A program made the position numbers and the translations under genes. The notes under the pieces are model-generated. The model searched no databases. It worked only from the letters and a program-made list of their open reading frames with translations, and was not told the DNA's origin. A stretch of 64,000 nt of DNA from Spirosoma foliorum (lineage in GTDB: Bacteria; Bacteroidota; Bacteroidia; Cytophagales; Spirosomataceae), in NCBI RefSeq assembly GCF_014117325.1, contig NZ_CP059732.1:3609001-3673000 (forward strand). Direction: 5' to 3'. Position 1 is the stretch's first letter, and every line of letters starts with the position of its first letter. Positions 16,904-25,893 of this stretch are shown here, piece after piece.

Positions 16904-17974
16904 TTAAAACTGCCACCAGCGTGGTTGAATAGGGGTCCGATATAAACTATTTTCGCAAACAACGCAGGGAGAAGGCGTGGGAATAACAACTGGTGGGTCC
17001 AGATCGGGAGTGCCTTGCCCGGTACTTCGATCCACATTAATATATTGTTCAGCTATACCTGTCGCTCCAAAGTACCCATAAACCAATGTAGCTGGGTCAT
17101 TTATACAGTGTAAATTTCCCTGGACCGTAGACGGAGCCGCATCGAACAGCCCTCCGGTATTGCTGACCAAGCCTTTCACACTTTTCCAGAATTCGTAAGC
17201 TCCTTTACTGATAGCTTGTTGCTGCACTTCGAGGTAATACTTACTGGTTGATTTGTAGGGAACCCGCATGATAGACTGGCGGCTAATGGCCTGCCCATTG
17301 ATATTCACATCGGAACTTAGATTGATACAGGTATAACAGCGGGTAATATTCCAGCAGTTGGAACAACACCCCAGACCAGATAAATAGCTTTGACCGGTAA
17401 TTTCCTTGGTTGAGCAGACAGCTGTGAACTCATAATGCGTCCAGTTCCATTTGTAATAGTTGCCCGGCGCTTCAGGGTCTTTGGTATCTATATACACATT
17501 CCACCCCTGGTTTTGGGCAAAATTTACCCCGCCCGACTCGATGGAATACTCATAATACAGTTTCGTAATTGGCGGAGCTGCCTGTAACACTTCGGCCTCC
17601 GATTCATACTGTTTCCCCGCTTTCGTCTGAATCGTCAGCTTGTAACTACGCCCTGCAACACCTCGGATACCATTGGCTGCTGTTGTGTACGTTCCTCCGG
17701 GCGATTGCTCTGTTAGTGTTTCCTTATTGCCAAGATTATCGGAGATCGTAACAACGGCCCCGGTTTCGAGCAGGTTTAAACTCGCGTAGGAATAGTCGGC
17801 TGTGCGCGTCAATTTCACAGTATACGGACCTGCCTGATCGGTGATCTGTCCTTCGACAATCAATGACGTAGCTATACTGACCCTGTCGGGCTGGAATTCC
17901 GTTATGCACGAAACGACCAATGCCATCAACAGCAAGACCGCATATTGCCAGATTCCTTTTCCGAAACTATTCAT
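16904..17974 (-). CDS. DUF4249 lipoprotein, second of three paralogues
   Basis: Start at 17974 gives a lipoprotein signal of 23 residues ending VVSC, like its paralogues; an ATG at 17989 is also possible. The body shares long near-identical stretches with the gene at 15809 (for instance NYYKWNWTHYEFT and GLFDAAPS), including the cysteine cluster GCCSNCWNITRCYTC and the C-terminal VVCENSLYRTP. Tethered at the outer membrane by its lipid, it probably works with the TonB receptor upstream. Function unknown. Confidence 0.87.
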   Translation of the reverse strand: MNSFGKGIWQYAVLLLMALVVSCITEFQPDRVSIATSLIVEGQITDQAGPYTVKLTRTADYSYASLNLLETGAVVTISDNLGNKETLTEQSPGGTYTTAANGIRGVAGRSYKLTIQTKAGKQYESEAEVLQAAPPITKLYYEYSIESGGVNFAQNQGWNVYIDTKDPEAPGNYYKWNWTHYEFTAVCSTKEITGQSYLSGLGCCSNCWNITRCYTCINLSSDVNINGQAISRQSIMRVPYKSTSKYYLEVQQQAISKGAYEFWKSVKGLVSNTGGLFDAAPSTVQGNLHCINDPATLVYGYFGATGIAEQYINVDRSTGQGTPDLDPPVVIPTPSPCVVCENSLYRTPIQPRWWQF

Positions 17975-18011
17975 TGTCGCCTTTCTCATCTTAGTCAAAG
18001 TAGAATGAACC

Positions 18012-19064
18012 CTACCACCAACGCGGCTTCACAGGAGTCCGGTACTGGCTATTCTCACAAACAATACAAGCTGATAGCGATGCTATTGTATAAACCGGGT
18101 TCGTGTAAACTGGCCGGCCAATGGCATTACTCCGATCTACCAGCACGTGGCTAACCGACTCTCCCACAGCCCCAAAATACCCGTAGGCAGCGGCTCCTGA
18201 ACCAGAAACCGAATGAATATTTCCCACTATACTTCCTGGTGCTGCATCAAACAAACCACCCGTATTCGTCACTTGCTGTCTCGCTGCTTTAAAGAACTCA
18301 TAAATACCCTTACTCAACCGCTGCTGGGTTACTTCCAGGTAATATTTTTCGCCGGAAGTATAAGGTACACGCGTAATAAACTGTCGACTGATTGAATTTC
18401 CGTTGATGTTCACATCAGACATAATATTGATGCAGTTGATGTAACAACGGGTAATATCCCAACAGTCGGAGCAACAGGGAATTCCTTCATAATGGTTTGT
18501 CACATACACCAGCTTACAAACATTTGTAAACTCGTAATGAGCCCATTCCCAGCGGTAGAAATCGCCGGGCGTTTCGGGGTCTTTACTGTCAACGTAGACA
18601 TCCCATCCATTGGCTTGTCCGTTATCTGACGCTCCCGATTGATACCGATATTCGTAATACAATCGACCAATCGGTGGCGATGCTTTTATCTGTTCTGTCT
18701 CTGACTCATATTGTTCGCCATTTTGGGTTTTAATCGTCAGTTTATAGGTTCTACCCGCCACGCCCTGTATACTCGATGTCCTATAGTTTCCGCCCGGCGA
18801 TTGTTCTATAAGAGTTTCCTTATTCCCCAGATCATCCGAAATAATTACCGTTGCCCCGGTTTCGAGCAGGTTTAAGCTCTTGTACGAGTAGTCGGCGGTG
18901 CGCGTCAATTTCACAAAATAGGGCCCCGGTTGATCGGTAATCAATCCTTCTACAACCAAAGCGGGCGGTATACTGATACTGTCTGGCTGATACTCGGTCA
19001 CACACGAAATAACCAGTACCAAAACCAGTAAGAACGGTGCGTATACGTAGCCGCGCGACCACAT
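18012..19064 (-). CDS. DUF4249 lipoprotein, first of three paralogues
   Basis: A 350-residue lipoprotein (LVLVLVISC lipobox) with the DUF4249 start TEYQPDSISIPPALVVEG. It is the most diverged of the three, yet keeps the cysteine cluster GIPCCSDCWDITRCYINC and the CIVCENSQYRTP tail. Its ATG overlaps the stop of the receptor gene (TGATG), so translation is probably coupled to the receptor. Confidence 0.88.
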   Translation of the reverse strand: MWSRGYVYAPFLLVLVLVISCVTEYQPDSISIPPALVVEGLITDQPGPYFVKLTRTADYSYKSLNLLETGATVIISDDLGNKETLIEQSPGGNYRTSSIQGVAGRTYKLTIKTQNGEQYESETEQIKASPPIGRLYYEYRYQSGASDNGQANGWDVYVDSKDPETPGDFYRWEWAHYEFTNVCKLVYVTNHYEGIPCCSDCWDITRCYINCINIMSDVNINGNSISRQFITRVPYTSGEKYYLEVTQQRLSKGIYEFFKAARQQVTNTGGLFDAAPGSIVGNIHSVSGSGAAAYGYFGAVGESVSHVLVDRSNAIGRPVYTNPVYTIASLSACIVCENSQYRTPVKPRWW

Positions 19065-21470
19065 CAGAATTTAAAATTATAGGTCAACGATGGAAAAGCT
19101 GTTCCGAAAATTGACAGCTTATACGCATCGGTAGCAGAGGCAGGACTCAGTTTATAGAAGATCGAATACGCGTTTTTGTGAGCGTACACATTGTAAACGG
19201 AAAAGACCCAACTGCTCTGGTTTTTCTTTTTCTTGAGCGGATTTTGCTCAAACGTCATCGAAAAATCGAGCCGGTGATAATCAGGAACCCGCTGTTGATT
19301 TCGGTCGACATAGATCGGAACCAGTACCCCGGCCACACGGGCAATGGCTGCGGGTTGCGTGGTTGGGCGGCCTGTGCTATACGTAAAATTGAGCGACATG
19401 CTAAACCAGGCTGTTGGTCGGTGCGTAGCCAGTACGTTCAGTGTATGCGGCTTGTCGTAATTCGCCGGATATGGATTGCCATTGTTTACTCGTTCGCTGG
19501 TGTAGGGGCTGTCCATAGTCAGGAATGTGCGGGCAAAGGTGTAGCTCATAAAACCTGTCCAGCGACCTTTATTTTTTCGTAGCAATCCTTCAAATCCGTA
19601 AGCTTGCCCCTTTCCCTGTACAATCTGAGTTTCTACTGCCTGGGCTAGTTGCAACTCAGCACCGTCGCGATAGTCAATCGCATTCGTCAGGGTTTTATAA
19701 TATACTTCGCCCGATACTTCAATGGCATTGTCTGACGTATTTCGGAAATAACCTAACGACCACTGATCGGCAATGACCGGTTTTGTGTACTGATCACTCA
19801 AATGCCAGCGAGAAGTCGGCAAAGCGGCCGTTGTATTCGTCACTTGCTGAATATATTGACGCAATCGGCTATAGCCTGCTTTAATCGCTTTCCCCTCGCC
19901 TACCGACCAGCGGATTGCCAGTCGAGGCTCCAGCCCGCCCGTAGAATGGTAAATTTTGCCAGCTCCATACGTTTGAGTCGATGTGACGGTTTCATCTTGA
20001 CGAGGCCCGTTTTCCTGATACGTTCGTACTGTGGCAGGCCCTCGACTCAATAATGCCGAATAGCGCAAACCGGCTACTAAGGCTACGTTTGTATTGATTT
20101 TCCACTCGTCCTGAATGTAAGCTGCCAGTTCGTAGGCTCGTTCACGGTCAAGATCTACCGGCAGTACGTTGGAATAGGGACCAGGCGTCCGGGTGTTGGG
20201 TTGAATTAAATAATCGATAGCGCTAAGGCCCACCTGCCACTGATGCGTCTCGTTGGGTGTAAATGTCAGATCGGATTTGATCTGTTTGTGCCACACGCCC
20301 GACTCAAGTTGGAACGCATTCGATGAATCGGGCGATGATAAATTGGCCCGATATCGACTCAAAATAACCGCCGTCGCCAGATTGACTTGCTTATTCATGA
20401 AGTAATTCCAGCGCAATACGGCATTCGACGTCTGATAGTTGAACTGGGTCGACGACGCATTGATCTCCTGCCCCGAGAGCGAATCAGACGCCAGCTTGAA
20501 AATATCTTTACTGATATAACCTGTCAGGGTAATCGTGTTTTTCTCATCTGGCTGATACTTAAGTTTCGTCGTCACATCATAGAAGTTGGCCTTTGTTCCT
20601 CTCAGGTTCGGCGGAGCTATCTTGAACAGAAAATCATTGAACGAAGCCCGGCCAGCCGCCAGGAATGACAGTTTGTTTTTGATCAGTGGCCCTTCAACCG
20701 CCAACCGGCTTGAGATAATGCCAATTCCTCCGTTGATACCCCATTTCTCCGCATCAGGCTCTTTGATTTTCACATCCAGCACCGATGACGCTCGACCTCC
20801 ATACGCAGCCGCAACGCCCCCCCCGATTCAGGGTTACGTTGCTCACAACATCGGGATTGAACACCGAGAAAAAACCCATCAAATGGCTGGAATTGAAAAC
20901 AGGGGCATCATCAAAAAGAATCAAATTCTGATCCGCACTGCCCCCTCGAACGTTATAGCCGGGTGCCCCCTCGCCTACCGTTGTTACACCGGGCAATAGC
21001 AGAAGGCTGCGCACGATATCCACCTCGCCCATCAACGGCGGGATGCGCCGGATGCTTTTTATGGTTAATTGGGAAACACCGATTTCAATTTTACGCACGT
21101 TGCGATCCGGTGCTTCACTCGTCACGACAACCTCTTCCAGGTCTTTCGAATCATCTTCCATCGTGATTTCACGGAAGAGCGTTTTTTGCAGCGAAATCGT
21201 GTCCTGCTTAGACCTATAGCCTACGTGTGAAAACCGCAGAATGTAATTCCCTGGCGGAAGCTGCACCGTATAGAACCCATCCTTTGCCGTTACGTAGCCT
21301 TTGGATACGTTCAGTACTACGATGTTCACTCCCTGAATAGGCTTACCCGTTTTCACATCCTTGACATAGCCCGTCGCCGAAAACGTAGGTCCGTTAGGAT
21401 TTACTCGTTGCTGGGCAACTGCCCCATTGATCAGACAAAACGACAGTAACAGTAAACGTAAAAAACGCAT
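19064..21470 (-). pseudogene. TonB-dependent receptor, frameshifted in a G8 tract
   Basis: Two overlapping frames make up one receptor of about 800 residues. The first (21470 to about 20820) has a signal peptide, a carboxypeptidase-like domain (GYVKDVKTGKPIQGVNIVVL) and the plug (GAPGYNVRGGSADQNLILFD). The second (to 19064) has the rest of the plug and the beta-barrel ending in YNFKF, an outer-membrane C-terminal Phe. At 20817-20824 the coding strand has eight G; reading seven gives NRGGVAAAYGGRASSVLDVK, the expected plug sequence, so the lesion is one extra G. It may be phase variation or a sequencing error. Apart from this the gene is intact. Three DUF4249 genes follow. Confidence 0.88.
20817..20824 (-). 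repeat. G8 homopolymer at the receptor frameshift
   Basis: Eight consecutive C on the plus strand, G on the coding strand, inside the plug domain of the TonB receptor. One base fewer restores the reading frame exactly. Confidence 0.9.
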
Positions 21471-21614
21471 AGAACCAGGTTTAGAAAGCGCGGATTAGCC
21501 AGCAGGAATATTACTAACGATAGATAGGTTAATCCTATAAAAGGGGTAATCTACTTGATTTACCCTATTTCTATTGTCATTAACCAATAATTAATATTCC
21601 TTAGCTAACCTAAC

Positions 21615-22361
21615 TTATGCTCTCTTACGCACGTTCTCCCGTCGCTGTTGCAGGTAGTCGTTCATACTTTCATCTTCCTTCTTACCGGGGTAGAGCAGTT
21701 TTGCTATTAGAGTATGCACTTTTGTACACGGGTTGTGATTGGAGTAATCAGTTTGTCCAGCAAATACTGCCTCCAACCTCTCAGCCCACAAAATTGCTTG
21801 TTCTTGATTTCCGTGCTTAATGAGCAGGTCATACATTTCCCGGCTATTTTTATTATAAGCAAAAGGAAGTCCCATTTTTTGAGCTAACTCTTTCTCAAGC
21901 TTGGCTTTATACTGGCCACGAGACATACCATGCTGGACGAATTGAAAATGAAGGAGGAACCACAGTTCAAAAGCTTCATTGGTCCAAGCACAGTGAACGC
22001 CGACATCACGCCCTTTAGAAATTGCATTATTAAACCGTTGTGCAGGAAAGTCATCTCTATCAAATACTGCCCAGACTTCATCAAACACTCTCCCCGAAAA
22101 CTCTTCTTGACGCTTACGAATTTCTAAAGCGTCATTGACAACAGTAAGTGGATCATGACCAGTCCCTTCCGCATGAAGGTCTACCATCTCAATCATCCCT
22201 GGCCGCAAACTCTTTTTAAGCCCATTGAAGTAATTCGGCTCAGTTTCAGTCCCTTCACAAACGATCAAATAGTACTTACGTTTGGCTTGGATATCCTGTT
22301 TTCGGGAAGTTTCTTGACGAGCAAATCGCTTACTATCAACTTTAATCGCTTTTCTGGCCAT
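21615..22361 (-). CDS. rloB: RloB-like protein, putative TOPRIM-type nuclease
   Basis: A 248-residue protein with the RloB opening KYYLIVCEGTETEPNYFNGL and VWAVFDRDDFPAQRFNNAI around residues 97-115. The Glu in VCEG and the DRDD acidic pair sit on predicted strand ends as in TOPRIM folds, which is my inference. RloB genes were first noted within restriction-modification loci. Its ATG overlaps the stop of the ATPase gene (TGATG), so the two form one unit. The C-terminal MNDYLQQRREN is encoded by the same 32 bases as the end of polX, so the tail seems to be borrowed from polX at the insertion point. Confidence 0.85.
   Translation of the reverse strand: MARKAIKVDSKRFARQETSRKQDIQAKRKYYLIVCEGTETEPNYFNGLKKSLRPGMIEMVDLHAEGTGHDPLTVVNDALEIRKRQEEFSGRVFDEVWAVFDRDDFPAQRFNNAISKGRDVGVHCAWTNEAFELWFLLHFQFVQHGMSRGQYKAKLEKELAQKMGLPFAYNKNSREMYDLLIKHGNQEQAILWAERLEAVFAGQTDYSNHNPCTKVHTLIAKLLYPGKKEDESMNDYLQQRRENVRKRA
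21634..21665. repeat. 32-bp direct repeat, copy at the end of rloB
   Basis: Identical to 23756-23787 over 32 bases and in the same orientation. Similarity stops sharply on both sides. It lies in the last codons of rloB and marks one edge of the ATPase/RloB module. Confidence 0.95.
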
Positions 22362-23632
22362 CAGGATGCTAGTTTCGATAGATCACCAATGAATGGAATA
22401 GCTCCGTAGCGTCCCCGAATATAGTCCTCCTCAAACGAACGGTCTTTACGGACTTTTGTGCCATCTTCTTCCTGATATTCAACTAATGAATAGAGACTTG
22501 TTGCTCCATATTGGTCTTTTTCAGTGAAATAAATCTGATCGCGTCTGAATAGCTTGCCTGAGAGAAGATTCGTATCATGAGTTGCAAAAATCAATTGTGC
22601 ATTATTCGGATTTAATTCAGGTTGGTTGAATAGACGAATAATCGCTTGAGTCATTAGGGGGTGTAACTTGGCATCAAGTTCGTCAACTATTAAGACGCCA
22701 CTATCTTCCAATGTATCGAAAATTGACCCCGACAAATCGAATAATTTATTTGTGCCAGACGACTCATTTTTATCTAAATCAAAAAATTCGTAGCCTATTA
22801 ATTTTTTCTCTGCATCAAATTTTTGGTGATGTGTTTCAATAGTTGTTAACTTCCCATCTTTTAAACCATCCACCAAAAGTCTTTTAAATTCATCGGTAAA
22901 TCCGGTTAGATCGTCAATTGGAAAAGATTCTTGCCCGAAGCTTATATTATTAATTCCTAAGTCAACCCTATTGATAAATTTCAATAAATTAGATTGATCA
23001 TTTTTTTCTATATTTCTCATAGTAAATCTCCGAAGTCTTTCATGAGATATACCAGAAATAGATACAAGCTGGCTAAACCACTCCAGAATTCGCTTAGCTA
23101 ATTCTCCATTGAATTGGTCACATATAGCCAGAAATAATGCATTATCACGTGTTCTCTCTTCTAATCCTTTACCTTCTTTAAAATCTTTAAATACGTTAAT
23201 TTCATTCTTTTCTCGTAGAAAAAGTGTTTTTTCCTGTTCTTTCCGAGCCATGAACAACCATTCTGATTGCACTACTTTTCGATCAACCTCAAAGCCGTAA
23301 CGATATCGAATGCCACCAAGTAAAAATAACACCTCAAAGTAGCTAGGCTTCCCTTCCGTTTCTGTACTAAGTCGAAATGGCTCAACCTCAATAGAATCTG
23401 TTGAAGAATGTCTAGATGAAGTTGTTACAATCAGGCTCATAGTCTCCATTGCCTTCAACACATTCGACTTCCCACTTGCATTAGCCCCGTATATGACCGC
23501 ACTTCGCAATAACTTATAACGCCCTGCATCAATCAACTGATCGCGGTGTTCGCTGATTGACGCTGCGTCTAACCGCAAAGTCTGTCGGTCTTTGATCGAA
23601 AGAAAATTGCCAACACTGAATTCAATAAGCAT
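22361..23632 (-). CDS. AAA15-type ATPase (RloA-like), partner of RloB
   Basis: About 423 residues from the ATG at 23632. It begins LIEFSVGNFLSIKDRQTLRL, standard for AAA15/OLD-like ABC ATPases. Walker A is YGANASGKSN near residue 50; the C-terminal half has Walker B and D-loop SGVLIVDELDAKLHPLMTQ and the H-loop FATHDTNLL. Between them is a long helical arm. Such ATPases sense phage or DNA ends and license a partner nuclease (Gabija, PARIS, OLD); here the partner would be RloB. Base composition is visibly more AT-rich than in flanking polX. Confidence 0.85.
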   Translation of the reverse strand: MLIEFSVGNFLSIKDRQTLRLDAASISEHRDQLIDAGRYKLLRSAVIYGANASGKSNVLKAMETMSLIVTTSSRHSSTDSIEVEPFRLSTETEGKPSYFEVLFLLGGIRYRYGFEVDRKVVQSEWLFMARKEQEKTLFLREKNEINVFKDFKEGKGLEERTRDNALFLAICDQFNGELAKRILEWFSQLVSISGISHERLRRFTMRNIEKNDQSNLLKFINRVDLGINNISFGQESFPIDDLTGFTDEFKRLLVDGLKDGKLTTIETHHQKFDAEKKLIGYEFFDLDKNESSGTNKLFDLSGSIFDTLEDSGVLIVDELDAKLHPLMTQAIIRLFNQPELNPNNAQLIFATHDTNLLSGKLFRRDQIYFTEKDQYGATSLYSLVEYQEEDGTKVRKDRSFEEDYIRGRYGAIPFIGDLSKLAS

Positions 23633-23659
23633 AAGGAGGTAAAGATTATTACAATTCAA

Positions 23660-23702
23660 AAATGACTAAAATTTGAGAAAAAATCTCAAATTTTAGTCAT
23701 TT
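23660..23702. terminator. Perfect hairpin between polX and the ATPase gene
   Basis: AATGACTAAAATTTGAGA (23661-23678) pairs fully with 23684-23701 around a five-base loop. On the minus strand the stem runs into TTTTT, so it could end polX transcription. It lies inside the segment bounded by the 32-bp repeats, so it came with the module. It may equally be a repeat of the palindrome class. Confidence 0.6.
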
Positions 23703-23742
23703 TATATATCTTTCTAACAAGTACTCCAAGAATCTTCAATTA

Positions 23743-25446
23743 TTATCCCCGAATTTTCTCCCGTCGCTGTTGCAGGTAGTCGTTCATTTCTGGTAAGGTC
23801 AGTGCATTAAAGGTCATGGCTTTGGTTAAGCCCCCTTTTCGGCCAACGGCCACGCCATAGTGCATATCCAGCAAACCAGCCAAATCGTGCGCGTCGGGGT
23901 TAATACTGAGCATGACGCCCTGCTGCATGGCATACTCGATCCAGCGCCAGTCGATATCGAGACGGTACGGGCTGGCGTTGATTTCGATCACGACGTTGTG
24001 TTCAGCACAGGCGTCGATGATGGCCCGGTGATCGATGGGGTAACCTTCTCGAGCTAGTAACAATCGGCCGGTTGGGTGGCCAAGAATCGTTGTGTATGGG
24101 TTTTCGATGGCCTTAAGCAAGCGTGTGGTTGCTTTTTCGAGCGACATCGTTAGGGTTTGGTGGACAGACGCCACGACATAATCGAAGGTGGCTAGTGTAG
24201 CATCATCGTAATCTAAGGAACCGTCGCTTAAGATATCTGACTCAATGCCCTTGAAAATACGGAAGTCATCGCCAAAACCTTTGTTAAGTTCATCAATTTC
24301 AAGTTGTTGCTGTTGTACCCGTTCCGCATCCAGCCCGCCCGCGTAGGAAGCCGTTTTGGAGTGGTCGGCAATACCGAAATACGTTAAACCCAATTCGCGG
24401 CAGTAAGCCGCCATACCCGCCACCGATTGCTTCCCATCCGACCACGTACTGTGGTTATGGAGCGTTCCGCGAAGGTCTTCCCAGGTTACGAGCTCGTCGT
24501 TATGGTGGCGACTTGCCCAGCGAAAGGCGAAGTCATCTTCGCGCATTTCAGGAACGATGTAGGGCAAGCCTGCCCGTTCATAAATCGCGGTTTCGACGGT
24601 ATCTGTCGTTGTGTAAGCTGCCTGCAAAAGCGATACGCCTGTAGGTCCAGCCTGTTTCAAGTGAGGCTCGGCAGCGCTATGAATAAACAATTGCTGGTCG
24701 ATCTGGCTGGCAGAATAAAACAGAATTTCCACCTGCACATCGAATCCATTGAGTTGCCCACGCCACACAAACGGCGACGATTCTCGTTCATTTTGAACCA
24801 GATTGGGCAAATTGCTCAACGTCAGCATGGCCGATACAGGATCGCTGGTTTGGACGAGTAATTGTATCGTATCGACTTCCTGTGCTTTCAAACGAACCTG
24901 CCCACTGACTTCAACTCGCTCAAAGTGTTTTATCAGTTCATCATGTAACATATTGGCGATCATGGCCGCTTTATCCATACGCACTTTGCCCTGTTGCTCC
25001 TGCAAAAACTCCAGAGCAGCCAGAATTTTCTCCTGCGTGCTAGCCCCAAAGCCTTTGATCTTCGCAATCTGACCGTTCTCTCCCGCTAGCTGCAAATCAC
25101 GCAGGTTGTCGATACCCAGCTCACGCCATAATGTACGTACTTTCTTGACACCCAGCCCTTTGATACGAAACATATCCAGCACGCCCGACGGTGTTTCGGC
25201 CATTAACTCATCAAGTTCAGTCAGGCGGCCTGTTTCAGCAATCTCGCGGATTTTCTGAGCAATGGATTTACCAACGCCTTGCAGCTTAACTAACTCGTCT
25301 ACAGGCAAGTTAGCCAGATCGGCAGTTGATTTATCCAGGTTAAACGCGGCTGTCTGGAAGGTACGAGTCTTAAATTGATCGCGGTCGTGGAGTTCCATTA
25401 ACCGGGCCGTTAGTTCGAGCAGGTCAACGATTTCGGAATTAGTCAT
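23743..25446 (-). CDS. polX: PolX-type protein: HhH, degenerate polymerase X and PHP domains
   Basis: A 567-residue protein of the bacterial PolX family (DNA repair polymerase/exonuclease). Residues 1-150 hold helix-hairpin-helix motifs (LVKLQGVGKSIAQKI, FRIKGLGVKKVRTL, KIKGFGASTQEKI). The polymerase active site is eroded: the GSxRR motif is GQVRL and the DxD pair is DTIQ. The C-terminal PHP domain is intact, with LHNHSTWSDGK, GIADHSKTASY, IFKGIESDILSDGS, VVASVHQ, LGHPTGR and SINPDAH. So it is probably a nuclease without polymerase activity. Its last codons carry the 32-bp repeat. Confidence 0.9.
   Translation of the reverse strand: MTNSEIVDLLELTARLMELHDRDQFKTRTFQTAAFNLDKSTADLANLPVDELVKLQGVGKSIAQKIREIAETGRLTELDELMAETPSGVLDMFRIKGLGVKKVRTLWRELGIDNLRDLQLAGENGQIAKIKGFGASTQEKILAALEFLQEQQGKVRMDKAAMIANMLHDELIKHFERVEVSGQVRLKAQEVDTIQLLVQTSDPVSAMLTLSNLPNLVQNERESSPFVWRGQLNGFDVQVEILFYSASQIDQQLFIHSAAEPHLKQAGPTGVSLLQAAYTTTDTVETAIYERAGLPYIVPEMREDDFAFRWASRHHNDELVTWEDLRGTLHNHSTWSDGKQSVAGMAAYCRELGLTYFGIADHSKTASYAGGLDAERVQQQQLEIDELNKGFGDDFRIFKGIESDILSDGSLDYDDATLATFDYVVASVHQTLTMSLEKATTRLLKAIENPYTTILGHPTGRLLLAREGYPIDHRAIIDACAEHNVVIEINASPYRLDIDWRWIEYAMQQGVMLSINPDAHDLAGLLDMHYGVAVGRKGGLTKAMTFNALTLPEMNDYLQQRREKIRG
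23756..23787. repeat. 32-bp direct repeat, copy at the end of polX
   Basis: Encodes MNDYLQQRRE near the polX C-terminus. Exact match, including all synonymous positions, to 21634-21665. Confidence 0.95.
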
Positions 25447-25579
25447 GAGAAAACGGTCATTTACTCCGCAAGTTAGGCAATCGGTCAGATTTTCGGGGGA
25501 TTTGACGCCAACGCGAGTCTACCTTTACTTCGCCAGCGAGCTAATTCACTGACAGTCAAACCAACTTAAACTCAAGATC

Positions 25580-25885
25580 ATGGAATCGATGACAACAATG
25601 CCTGAGCGCGATAATTACCTCTGGAAAAAAGCCAAAGCCCGTGTCGGCTTTCGGATTCATCTCCGCACGTATCTAATCATCAATGCTGGCCTGTGGCTCA
25701 TCTGGGTCTTTACCAATTTTGCATTCCGTTCGTCGGGGCACTACGGCTCTATTTTCCCCTGGCCTTTCTTCCCCATGATTGGTTGGGGCATTGGCCTAGC
25801 TTCTCATTATTTGGGCGTCTATCACAGCAATGAACGCTCAATGATTGAGGAAGAATATCAGAAGTTAGTGAACCAGCAGCGCTAG
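25580..25885 (+). CDS. 2TM-domain protein
   Basis: A 101-residue protein with a short charged N-terminus (RDNYLWKKAKARVGFRIHLR), two membrane segments (TYLIINAGLWLIWVFTNFAF and FFPMIGWGIGLASHYLGVY) and a charged tail (NERSMIEEEYQKLVNQQR). This is the 2TM domain layout common in Bacteroidota, sometimes fused to LytS or LytTR regulators. Function unknown. The monooxygenase gene follows after 8 bases. Confidence 0.85.
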   Translation: MESMTTMPERDNYLWKKAKARVGFRIHLRTYLIINAGLWLIWVFTNFAFRSSGHYGSIFPWPFFPMIGWGIGLASHYLGVYHSNERSMIEEEYQKLVNQQR

Positions 25886-25893
25886 GAAAATCG

